DNA of 16,796 nucleotides from Perkinsus olseni (taxonomy: Eukaryota > Perkinsozoa > Perkinsida > Perkinsidae), in NCBI GenBank assembly GCA_013115135.1, contig JABANP010000800.1, positions 1-16,796 of the forward strand, in the 5' to 3' direction. This document shows, piece by piece, positions 8,101-15,095 of the stretch (positions are counted from its first letter, which is position 1; each line of letters opens with the position of its first letter). The notes beneath the pieces were generated by a model. It ran no database searches, had not been told where the DNA came from, and saw nothing but the letters and a program-made list of their open reading frames with translations. Made by a program: the position numbers and the translations under genes.

Positions 8101-9672
8101 GTGTCCATCGGAGAGTACCAGCTTCTGAGTGATAGGGTTGTAGTAGAACCCCTTGGCTTGCTGTAAGTCGGAGCCAAAGACGAATTGGAAAGGTTCGGAT
8201 AGGCGAGGAGAGACCAGAAAGTTAGTATTGATCTCGGTGTCAACCTCGTCAGCGAACCGCCATGTAAGTGTGACAGTTGCATGGTACATAATGCAGTCGC
8301 CGTTCATGATGTAGGCGATGTAGGGTACGTCGAGATACTTCAAAGGTAGGCCAAGCTCAGCAACAAGGTTATGAGATATCATACTTTCGCAGCTGCCTGT
8401 GTCGATGAGTGCAACATACTTCTTCATTGGGTCGCCTTCCGGTGTTGGCAGTGTGATTAGGCAATGAGGAGTCTTCTGTAGATTTAGCTGCGCCATTGAT
8501 GTGGTTGCAGCCTGAGGGTTAGGCGTTGTAGTCGTGGTAGCCGTCGAAGTGGCTGCAGAAGTAGTAATAGCATTGGCTGTAGCTTGCTGTGGAGCTGCAT
8601 GGGAATACTTACATTTGTCACCAAAGATGCAGTTCCCAGCCCTGAACTTCCTGCAAACTTCCTGAGTGGTGGCAGCGGGAAAAGTGGCTGGGGGTATCGG
8701 TGTAGCAGTAGATGATGTCGTATGTAGAAATTTGCATCGGGTGCCATAGGTACAGCGTCCTTGAAGGTTCAAGCGACATACTGTCGTCGGTAAGTGCTCG
8801 GAGGGAACACTTTGGCTTGTAAGTTTACGACCGCTTGACTCTTCATACGACGTACACCAATCTACCATGACATGCAAGGGAGTAGTGGCTTGTGGGTGTA
8901 CTTGAAGAAGTGGTTGTCGCAGCCAGTTGGGGAGGCCATCTAGGAAGGCTCGGCGTAATGCAGTTAGTGGTATTTCATGGTTCAGATAGCGTGCATGCTG
9001 CTGTAAGTTTACAATAGTATCATGCAGGGCTTCGACGTTAACGAAGCTGATATGATTGATATCTCGGAGCTGAGCATAGATCTTGTCAACGTTGTTGGTG
9101 ATAGACCAACGGTTGTTGAACCAAAGCTCTGCTGCCTGGAGACGGTCCAGAATTGTGGCATCAGATGCGATGTTCTTAGAGAGATAATTGTCAAGCTCCC
9201 GGGCTTGGCTTTGCTGCAAGCAGACGGCGGTTAGGTACCTCCAAGTGTCCATCTCGCTAAGTGCTGCTAGTCGAGCTGACTCGGCCACTCTATAGAGGAA
9301 GGCTGTAGCAGGACGCTTATCAGAAGTGCCTTGCCACACCTTTCCATCTGGTGGTTGAAGGCGTAGAACTCCTGCCAAAGATTTGGCATCTTCAGAAGTG
9401 CTGGTTATGGTCGCAGATGCTAGAATGGATGGTGTAGTCGACTCCGACGAGTAGACCGAAGAAGGGCGGTGACGAGCCTCTTTAGCTTGCTTAAGGAGGC
9501 GAAGGCAATCTACTTTGTGTTGCAATGTAGCGTCGTCGGGGAGTGCTTTCTCAATATCCTTGACGCTGACGAACTCCAAGTCAGAGACGTCCTTGAGCTT
9601 GAGGATTGCGAGAAGTGTACCGTAGGGTCCGAGGCCAACGGGTTCTCCACCAGCTGTTAGGGTTCCGTCCAT
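5176..9672 (-). CDS. Gag-Pol polyprotein of LTR retrotransposon (1,498 aa)
   Basis: One frame encodes all functions, with no gag/pol frameshift. Residues 1-290 are an unnamed helical Gag region. Two CCCH zinc fingers follow (C299, C307, C313, H317 and C340, C348, C354, H358; both C-x7-C-x5-C-x3-H). The aspartic protease carries ALIDTGS with Asp424. Reverse transcriptase spans about 640-900, with LMDVSDAFF (Asp733) and YMDD (Asp798, Asp799). RNase H has Asp951, Glu988, Asp1018 and Asp1071. Integrase has a zinc-binding segment (H1197, H1202, C1230, C1233) and a catalytic core Asp1261, Asp1319, Glu1354, the last two in the classic D-35-E spacing. The C-terminus has a GPY/F-like module (RYEGSYEVL ... 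FRI). All catalytic residues are present, so it is probably active. The ATG lies in the 5' LTR, so translation crosses the LTR end and the primer site. Confidence 0.96.
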   Translation of the reverse strand: MDGTLTAGGEPVGLGPYGTLLAILKLKDVSDLEFVSVKDIEKALPDDATLQHKVDCLRLLKQAKEARHRPSSVYSSESTTPSILASATITSTSEDAKSLAGVLRLQPPDGKVWQGTSDKRPATAFLYRVAESARLAALSEMDTWRYLTAVCLQQSQARELDNYLSKNIASDATILDRLQAAELWFNNRWSITNNVDKIYAQLRDINHISFVNVEALHDTIVNLQQHARYLNHEIPLTALRRAFLDGLPNWLRQPLLQVHPQATTPLHVMVDWCTSYEESSGRKLTSQSVPSEHLPTTVCRLNLQGRCTYGTRCKFLHTTSSTATPIPPATFPAATTQEVCRKFRAGNCIFGDKCKYSHAAPQQATANAITTSAATSTATTTTTPNPQAATTSMAQLNLQKTPHCLITLPTPEGDPMKKYVALIDTGSCESMISHNLVAELGLPLKYLDVPYIAYIMNGDCIMYHATVTLTWRFADEVDTEINTNFLVSPRLSEPFQFVFGSDLQQAKGFYYNPITQKLVLSDGHRPVQPQATCGVVGSTAELSPTSASHSSSAFQASDTSEKDQQRLDNAEIRSLNEEPSSRKTTVVMETPSFIITVDADPDDPETRVFTVDIKPESLPVKKPCPKKLSQQHPLNKPDPSDPTLFDETRTRLEGLIQRGCLRPVPGNGDDDGYEYLTTTYYGVRGAKRARPVFPFRNFNRETKQLLKNCPVRQDPLYSILDATRGYGTLQLMDVSDAFFRIKTGVHLRRLMTVFICGHRYYFCNLPYGPNFAPFVLLACMSHICTIARSPYNIKYYMDDVATDHPDPQQLQRLFEKYHFPTTLVDVSTVQVAPFLGLETVEHGCALRYSLRGWEKFSNFELPNNPTLRDALTLLGKIMTLPEVLPFFLLPTRNLLQSLVAKCRHQLTSWDAELPPFLLSLLREFHDTFKNATPPTIQRHINVALPVKIFTDAGAYCGCYRFFQNDIEILRGQHSFTSSEVALHINCKELMMVLLALQRMVLLEMRMDAQFKDIEVFVDSKTVLSILQHGRTTAGPMQVYMEKKLRLLQELLGERLNCICFTYIETKSNLADIGTRDDLHKRLIQLRDCEPPQQAHEAGTVPLQAAVIPSTLQPIAGKRQRQISPTDADPVVKKLCTRPYQAPLYLTREALGQPCRERDELLLKGIIVQDPTGLAHLAGTQRLYVPSPLQPLLLQRYHDYYAHPGKKALYDLISRHWWFPRMSKVCSKYPCLSCILCKSYHNRKLFGHLPQPHKPLSYLAIDFTGPYANTKHPYAVTISDMYTRLFRVYPTEHPTTDSICKALEDWRISYGQYPELLVHDNDKAFSTGFAQWCSDRCIREARTAIYSPESNSAAERPHRTFHDGIRSCLYLSDNKDWVQHADSVVYRMNATKNSTTGQSPYSMLLNIIPRCPFFDDTVHTDGSSFPADHICLFPAGTVVARRVEQPLKLEPRYEGSYEVLSEVRPGTFRIRRLGSTSPPIDVKQDRLKAYPISQLIQHF
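9639..9652 (-). other. Candidate tRNA primer-binding site
   Basis: Two bases after the 5' LTR, the minus strand reads TGGTGGAGAACCCG. This could pair with a tRNA ending GGTTCTCCACCA. The site starts with the expected TGG. It also lies inside the gag-pol reading frame. The tRNA was not identified. Confidence 0.55.
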
Positions 9673-9812
9673 ACTAGCAACGCGACAGGGGCGTAAATGT
9701 AGGTGTGCTGCGCTTAGGATCTACTTACAGGCTATAGTGCAGGGTATCGATCACGCTATGGGCGTCGGCGCAATATACAGACAACGGAGCGGAGATAGGG
9801 AGATTCCTTACA
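9655..9812 (-). repeat. 5' LTR (158 bp), contains the gag-pol start codon
   Basis: Direct repeat of 4879-5036. In element orientation it begins TGTAAGG and ends CCTAACA. It contains a TATA-like TGTATATTG (about 9780-9772) that may serve as promoter. A GTAAGTAG donor-like site follows (9728), then TTGCTAG and the gag-pol ATG at 9672. The homology to the 3' LTR ends exactly at 9812, where the 1,038-bp duplicated segment begins. Confidence 0.94.
9674..9728 (-). other. Candidate 55-nt intron in the LTR leader
   Basis: GTAAGTAG at 9728 and a pyrimidine-rich stretch ending TTGCTAG at 9674 bracket 55 nt, the same size as other introns here. The acceptor is one base before the gag-pol ATG. The same sites exist in the 3' LTR (4952-4898). 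Splicing is not shown, and the acceptor could equally serve a trans-spliced leader. Confidence 0.35.
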
Positions 9813-10292
9813 CCGAGATGGGACAAGGCGCGGTACCGCGCTAGCGTCGGAAAGGTCGACAGGACCTCACGACGGCAGCGAGGGTAACGCAATCTATGCC
9901 GAGGCCGAAGGTGATACTGCAGGTGGCAATCACGGATTCAGCAGGCACAAGTTGCCTCTCGAAGACCTCAGTTAAAAAAAGAAGAGAGCGTCGGGAGGAC
10001 GACGCTCAACTACCGACTCGGAAGTACAGAGTCGGAAGTACCGAGCCGTTATCAAGCACCTGTGGTGCGCTTCGCTCTGCTGTGCTCGAGACGAAACACT
10101 TCGTACATGGATTTAGATGACTTTAGATGACTTAGTACGTCTCTTCCTGTGTGTTGAGTCCTATGTCACCTGATACACCCGAATGGCACAACAACCTGGT
10201 AACTCAAGCCGGTAGTCGGGGCACTAGCTTGCTAGCGTGGGGGCACGGTCGGGACACTAAGTGTCCCAATATAACACGGCATCTCTCCGCGC

Positions 10293-10339
10293 CGGTTTTA
10301 ACCTGGATAAACTACTCGTTTATCCGCTGAATAAAACCG
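10293..10339. repeat. Nested hairpin inside the duplicated segment
   Basis: An outer stem CGGTTTTA/TAAAACCG encloses an inner stem GGATAAAC/GTTTATCC with a TACTC loop. Both stems are perfect. The same structure occurs in the right copy at 15576-15622. Confidence 0.8.
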
Positions 10340-10488
10340 CGTTCCCCCGCGGGGGGATTCCCGCCTCGTTTTAAGAAATCTGTTGAACGTTTGCTTTATC
10401 GTCAGCTTGCTTTTTGCTTCCCGAACCCTTATTATTAAAGGCTATCATCAATGGGATAGATTGGAGATAGCTGCCCACAGTGAATCAT

Positions 10489-10546
10489 CCTCTTAATCAT
10501 TCAGGATGGATCTATGATAGAATTTCTATCCTCAATGATTCAGAGG
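10489..10546. repeat. Long imperfect hairpin inside the duplicated segment
   Basis: Two 19-nt arms (10489-10507 and 10528-10546) pair at 17 of 19 positions around a 20-nt loop. Also present in the right copy at 15772-15829. Confidence 0.8.
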
Positions 10547-10776
10547 ACAACGGAGAGGTTTGTGTATTTTCAGAAAATAATTTTCTCAGAGTCAACAATT
10601 GATTGGAGTAGTGATCGTGGGTATCGTGATAGGCTTTTATGACCAAATAAGCTCGATGAGTTAATGGCACTTGGCAAAAGTAGTTGATATTTTACAGAGG
10701 TCGAGGTCTTTCCATTTTGTTGTCAATCGATCTCAATGTTCAAGTGTTCTGTTGTTCGTTACTCTCGTTGTCCTAA

Positions 10777-10995
10777 CTACTTGCTCCCTTCCCGTATTGA
10801 GTATCCGTGAGACTCCGAAGGCCAAGTTGTGGTGATTCTATGTCCCCTATGTTCTATGGCCCCCAGAAGTTCAACCACAGCAGTTGAATAGTCAACGTCT
10901 AGTCTGACACAAATCTCGAACGCCTCGCCGGCCGGACTTTTCTTCGTAGTTGTAGCGATGAGCGTTCCCTTCGCCGAGTCCGAAGAAGCAGCCAT
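10777..10995 (-). pseudogene. Start of an unknown gene truncated by the duplicated segment
   Basis: An ATG at 10995 opens a frame whose first 47 residues are unique sequence and look like a real protein start (MAASSDSAKGTLIATTTKKS, then GEAFEICVRLDVDYSTAVVE and LLGAIE). At 10850 the sequence becomes the duplicated segment. The frame then runs on for 25 unrelated codons to a stop at 10777. The ATG is only 30 bp from the stop of the upstream minus-strand gene, a spacing typical of compact protist genomes. The simplest reading is that a gene lost everything after codon 47 when the segment arrived or was rearranged. The alternative is that the first exon is intact and a donor lies inside the segment. 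No family recognised. Confidence 0.45.
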
Positions 10996-11025
10996 GGAAG
11001 CCGCGACCAGACATCTCCGTGCGAA

Positions 11026-12671
11026 TTAGAGTTTGTGAGCAGCATAGGCTTCCATCAACTCCACCAAGCTGCATTCGGCATCATGTAAGTCACGGCAGGG
11101 CAGGACAGGCGGAAAATCACTTAGCCACTCCTGACCGGCTACCTCCAGATCGACCTCAAGGTTAAGTTCGGCTATGAGGGGCCCTTCAAGGCCTTTACAG
11201 GGGTAGCCGCCTTGCGCCCTCGCCTGAGATACTTCATCCGAGAGCCCCACGACTTGAGCGAGAGCGCTGTCCTCCGCGACCAAGTTCTTCCAATGGTCGC
11301 AAGGGAGGCCGCGGGCTGCCAATTGAGCGACAGCTGCTATGTAACGATCCTTCAGATTGTCCCCGCCCGGACCCTCCAAGATGTGCTGCATCCGATCAAC
11401 AACGGCGGCACATCGCTGCTGTTGGCCGGTGGTAGCGGGCGTCAGAACAGCTAATCGAGGCAGCGTTTCCGCTGGGAGGACGACTACCAGAGACCTCCAC
11501 TTCTCGTCGGAAACCTCGGCCTGGCAGTCCACAAGGCGGCGAGCGATTCCCTCGGCAACCGCTGGGGACAGACTGGGTCTCATCAAGGCCTGGGCGAGCG
11601 CATCGAAGACAACAGAAGGGAAGATCTCACCAGAGTCGATGAGAGGGTCGAGGACAAGATGGCCGCCAGGCTTCCCGGCAACGGCCGATAGGAACGCCTT
11701 GATCTGAGAGGCTTTTAGTGTGCTGAATCGCCGACCGAGCCTCGACTGTAGCCACTTTTGGAACTGCCCGTAGCGACTCTGGGAGGTGGTGTACCAGTGG
11801 ACCGTTCGTTTAGTCGCAGCGTTATGCAGTGCTCGGCTCATCCGAACGACGGCGTCCCCACAAGCGTTCACCAATACCGAATCTCCGAGGATCACGAACG
11901 TCTCGAGGACGGGTAGGGCGGAGGTACTCCGGAGCGCTCTTAGCTGACGGATGACAACAGCCTTGGACTTCGTCACGAAACTGAGTAGATCTCTGGTCTT
12001 GTCCGCGGACCGGTATCTCTCGACCAGTTGCCCTACGAAGGCCCACCAGACTCTCGTCGTCAGGGCGGTATTTTCAGCGACTTGACAGCCAAGTCGATGC
12101 TCTCATGCTGATACACCGAATCCACGAGTTTCTCAATGATACCATCCCCACTGGCTGAGGACAGGAAGCTCCCACTGTTGATGATGGCCTCGGTGAGATC
12201 AGCATCCCAGGGGCCGTCGGATATCTCCTTGATGATTTCGGCTGCGGCTTCTTCGCAAGTCAGACCAGAATGTAGTTTTTTCGATCCATCTCGACGGAGT
12301 TCTCTCGCAACTGCACCCAATATGGGGGCGTTGAGCGTTCGGTCAACCAATTCTGCATCCGCCGCGACCACAACCAAATCCTCCTTATCAAGTCTCGGAA
12401 GAGCGTGAGCAGCGAGGGCAACCAAGACTCCTTCTTGCAGTTGAGAAGGCTGCTCGATGCACGCTTGAATGACCGCCTTCAAGCTCACCAGAGGCAAGGA
12501 AACACTCAAGGCGGTAGCGACTATCGAAGAGGCTTCCGCCACGACACTCGAGGCGATCTCCTCGTCAGTTGATATACAGCGGAGTTGTTGTACAGCTCGG
12601 ACTACCCCTTGGTTGGGCCGAGCTGGGTTCGGGCAAGCTTGAAGGGCTCGCTCGAGGTTCCAGAATGACAT
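11026..12671 (-). CDS. Helical-repeat protein, unknown function, one frame break
   Basis: The ATG at 12671 starts a 203-codon frame ending in TGA at 12060. A second frame, open from about 12102, continues to TAA at 11026. Both halves are Ala- and Leu-rich helical sequence of the same style (SLPLVSLKAVIQACIEQPSQ; AVAQLAARGLPCDHW), suggesting one protein of about 540 residues built of HEAT- or armadillo-like or RAP-family-like helical repeats. No catalytic motif, signal peptide or membrane segment is seen. The change of frame near 12061 is what one missing base would give. A 35-nt intron (GTCGCTG...GACGAG) would also restore it but has weak sites. Upstream, TATAAAG and a pyrimidine run precede the ATG. 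It may act in RNA processing or as a scaffold, but that is only a guess from the fold type. Confidence 0.6.
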
Positions 12672-13516
12672 ACCAAGAGTAGAAGAAACTTTATAGCGCG
12701 ATGTTGATTCATCACGAATACGTTGATGATGAATTAAAGCAGACTCGAAGTGAGACGAAATCCAGGCGGAATTCGTTTGGAGCTGCTAGATCAGCGGTGC
12801 TGATGATGGCTACGCCGAGAAAGACAACTGCACAACCACATAAACGTATGACAACTGAATGACTGTGAACTGGATTACTCGGATGGGTGGCAGCCCTCGA
12901 ATCTATGGAGACCTTGACCTGCTTCCAAATCGCTCCAGAAGAGCACCAATCACCTCGCCCTGGCACCAGGGAGTCTCACGGATGATTCATGACGGATCGA
13001 AACAGATCGCTCAGCTCCCTGATTCAGGGATCCACAGATGTCATATTTGACATTCTTGAATTTCTATTGTCATTCTTGGATTCAACAGTGTTGTCATTCT
13101 TGTCTGCTCACTGCTTGTCAAACTTGCGCGGGCAATGATGAAGTATAACCGAAACTACAGGAATAACTCCTTGGGCGCGTGTTATTTTGGATAGCTTCCT
13201 GTATTTGATGTAATAATTCCTCTAGCAGTATACCAAGTCCCCACAGGTCAGTCATCGAGTACCGGAGAGTAGAACTCTTTCAGATTTACAACGAAAAACT
13301 ACTGGGTATTGAGGTAACGAATCGTTCCCAACGATTGCCTGAGGGCTTCAGGCTGAAGAAAAAGGTTGAGAGAAGTTCTTGCAAGTTCTCTCTCAGAGAC
13401 CGGAATCCCTTGGAAATAAATGAAATTAGGGGTGCCAGTGGCACTGTTCCACTCGACCTTAAGTAGATCACCTTAGAACACCATTCACCTCTACGGATAA
13501 GGTGTCGCCTCAATGA
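12672..13516. other. Intergenic stretch with a short repeated word
   Basis: I find no supported gene. A minus-strand frame (12966-12712) contains a hydrophobic run (CAVVFLGVAIISTADLAA) that resembles a signal peptide or membrane segment, but it has no ATG near it. Three copies of TTG[AT]CATTCTTG lie at 13047-13058, 13067-13078 and 13091-13102. The end nearest 13516 is the 3' flank of the SOD-like gene. Confidence 0.4.
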
Positions 13517-14359
13517 TTAACACAAGTTAGGTCTAATCTGGCCGCAAGCCAGGTAGTCGTACTTGCCATCGTCCTTGCCGTCGTAGTTATAGTACAGCAC
13601 AACTGAACGATGGATGACAGAGTACGGGCCTTCCAACATCACATACTTGTTCTCGAGCGTACCCCTTGCACGACCGTCAGCATCAGCTTTGACGGAACCA
13701 ATGTCACCAACGGCTTTGGTTTTAGGATTGCCGTATTTGGGGCCACTGTAGAAGGGGTCATAGACATCACCAGTGGACTTACAACCGTGAGTAAAAGAAG
13801 ACTTCTCGTGAATGTAAATGCGGTAAATACCGTGTGGCTCCAAGTTCTGCGCAGATCGTACACGATAACCGTCTTATTGTAATATTCTTGTCTGAAATCG
13901 ACATATCCATAATCGCCTTCCGTTTCGTCGTAACCATAAAGGTCGGTATAACCCTCGTAAGGGAAACTTGGCTCCTCGTTAGGGTCAACTGAAAGAGAGT
14001 GCAGGTCTGGTTGGCGGAAGATCATGGAAAGCTACTTACAGGGCTGGATGTCATCACAACGTACTGGATAATCCGTTGGGCACGTGGAAGCATCGACGCC
14101 TACCGAGCAAACCGTCGCATTAGAGGAGTGAGGAGCCTTGACGAAGTGCCTAAAACAAAGCGCCTGGGCCTCGAACAAATCCCGAGTGTACTCACAAATC
14201 TTGACAAACGGCGGGGTGGGGATATAACTTGCAGTAGGAGCCTTTCCAAGAGCATCCAGGGATGAGCTTGCAGAGATCGTTACAGGCGTTCTCATCGGGG
14301 GATGAACGCAGTTGGGCTGCAGCCAATGGGAGCAACAGAATGAGTCTCATAGCTGACAT
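13517..14359 (-). CDS. Secreted Cys-rich protein with metal-ligand-less Cu/Zn-SOD-like domain
   Basis: Three exons (14359-14196, 14149-14040, 13988-13517) give about 248 residues. A signal peptide (MSAMRLILLLPLAAAQ) is followed by eight Cys (26, 30, 36, 43, 52, 69, 78, 86) and then a Tyr- and acid-rich linker (about 100-128). The rest follows Cu/Zn superoxide dismutase: GYVDFRQ...KTVIVYDL, IYIHE, HGCKSTG, VGDIGSVKADADG, and LACGQI. The fold-stabilising Cys pair (GC and LACG) is kept. Of the seven classic metal-binding positions only the His48 and Asp83 equivalents remain. His46, His71 and His120 align with Tyr, His63 with Val, His80 with Ala. The active-site Arg143 is also replaced (Tyr). Dismutase activity is therefore unlikely. 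There is a frame change near 13845-13860, as from one missing base. A 56-nt intron (GTCGATT...GCGCAG) would also keep the frame but would remove SOD-like sequence. Two N-glycosylation sites (NAT, NKT) fit secretion. Confidence 0.72.
13989..14039 (-). other. Predicted 51-nt intron 2 of the SOD-like gene
   Basis: Strong donor GTAAGTAGC and acceptor CTCTCTTTCAG. It keeps the frame. A nearer acceptor (CAACCAG, 33 nt) also keeps it but lacks the pyrimidine tract. Confidence 0.75.
14150..14195 (-). other. Predicted 46-nt intron 1 of the SOD-like gene
   Basis: Donor GTGAGTACAC and acceptor CTTTGTTTTAG on the minus strand, keeping the frame between two Cys-rich exons. Without splicing, the first exon meets a stop at once. 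Confidence 0.8.
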
Positions 14360-14365
14360 TAGAGG

Positions 14366-14394
14366 CTGAGGATGAAAAGGTAAAGGTGGAAGGG
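14366..14394 (-). promoter_or_regulatory. Pyrimidine tract plus AG just before the SOD-like gene start
   Basis: A stretch of mostly C and T (ACCTTTTCATCCTCAG) ends in AG six bases before the ATG at 14359. This is what a spliced-leader acceptor looks like in groups that trans-splice their messages. It could instead be the acceptor of an ordinary 5' intron. Confidence 0.4.
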
Positions 14395-15095
14395 CTGCCA
14401 AGACGAAGACAGGCTGTTGGCAAGTGCTGGCAGCTGGCTCAATCGACAGGGCCTCGGCCAACCTCACATTTTGGTGCTTTTCAATAGGGGGGAATGATCA
14501 CATGCAGGCATGAACTTCCTTGCAGGACCTCCGACATGGAACAGCTAGTGGAAGACAGGCGCTGTCCCTTTCCGTAAGGCCATACCTGTCGGTATGGCGT
14601 AAACCGGGGACTTCCCGACTTCCCGTAGGAACTGCTGGATGCTTAACAGGAGCCCCGGGATTATATCCCACTTCCGTGGAGTTGGATTTCGCGGGAGAGT
14701 TCGCTTGGATATGTCGGTATGGGAGTTTTGGCTTACGTGCAAGAAACTTCAGTAGCGCACTGTTAGGCGCGTCCGAGCGAGGAGAGCCTCCTCAGAAGAC
14801 AGGTCAGGGTGAAGTCATCACCATCGATCATTGTGTTTTTACTGTGAGCGTTCCAACAACTAATTCAGCAGATACACGACCGTACCGACACGGCCTGTCC
14901 CGCACAAAATCTTCTGTCCCCCCTATTCTGCATTTGCGTTGTAGGGAAGGCTCGGCGATACGACGGCGAATAGTACGGCTGTCGTCCTCCGGCAGTAGCG
15001 ATCCATCAATCTAAGGGTAGAGCTCGTTACACCCTCGCTACTTCGCCAGGCCCATCACCGTACAATGGCTTCTTTCGCAATAAAACCTCTGGTCT
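14395..15095. other. Intergenic stretch without a supported gene
   Basis: A 164-codon plus-strand frame (14520-15014) starts without good context and has an Arg/Ser-rich, low-information product, so I do not call it a gene. A perfect hairpin (CCATACC TGTC GGTATGG) lies at 14580-14597. The right end meets the second copy of the duplicated segment at 15096. Confidence 0.4.

Larger units (their letters stand above)
4879..9812 (-). mobile_element. Intact LTR retrotransposon, gag-pol order PR-RT-RH-INT
   Basis: The element is 4,934 bp and bounded by 158-bp direct repeats that start TG and end CA. In transcription order it has a 5' LTR (9812-9655), a candidate tRNA primer site, one long gag-pol frame (9672-5176), a polypurine tract and a 3' LTR (5036-4879). 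The two LTRs differ at two positions and the frame is uninterrupted, so insertion looks recent. The PR-RT-RH-INT domain order fits Ty3/gypsy and BEL/Pao types. The RNase H motifs (FTDAG, VDSKTVLSI, SNLADIGTR) lean towards BEL/Pao, but I cannot place it firmly. No target-site duplication is visible: CGGAT lies before 4879 and CCGAG after 9812. The right flank is instead the edge of a 1,038-bp duplicated segment. Confidence 0.95.
9813..10850. repeat. 1,038-bp duplicated segment, left copy
   Basis: Nearly identical to 15096-16133, with no net indel and about five substitutions (near 9916, 9970, 10348 and two near 10358). It holds many perfect or near-perfect inverted repeats: GCGCGGTACCGCGC (9828-9841), GGGACACTAAGTGTCCC (10251-10267), a nested hairpin at 10293-10339 and a long one at 10489-10546. 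A 74-codon frame (9896-10120) exists in both copies but looks unlike a protein. Neither end carries inverted repeats, TG/CA ends or a target duplication. The left edge is exactly the LTR boundary, and the right edge falls inside the start of a minus-strand gene. Its nature is unknown; it could be a non-autonomous element, a segmental duplication or a structured non-coding unit. Confidence 0.9.

Noticed and set aside
9896..10120. 74-codon frame in both copies of the duplicated segment
   Set aside because: The product is basic and low in information, and it carries only one residue change and one silent change between copies, which is too little to show coding selection.
13845..13900. A 56-nt intron that would remove the frame break in the SOD-like gene
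   Set aside because: It keeps the frame and fits local intron sizes, but the donor is weak and it would delete sequence matching two SOD strands. Kept only as an alternative.
14520..15014. 164-codon plus-strand frame
   Set aside because: Arg- and Ser-rich composition, no recognisable motif, and it runs across a perfect hairpin; probably chance in GC-rich DNA.
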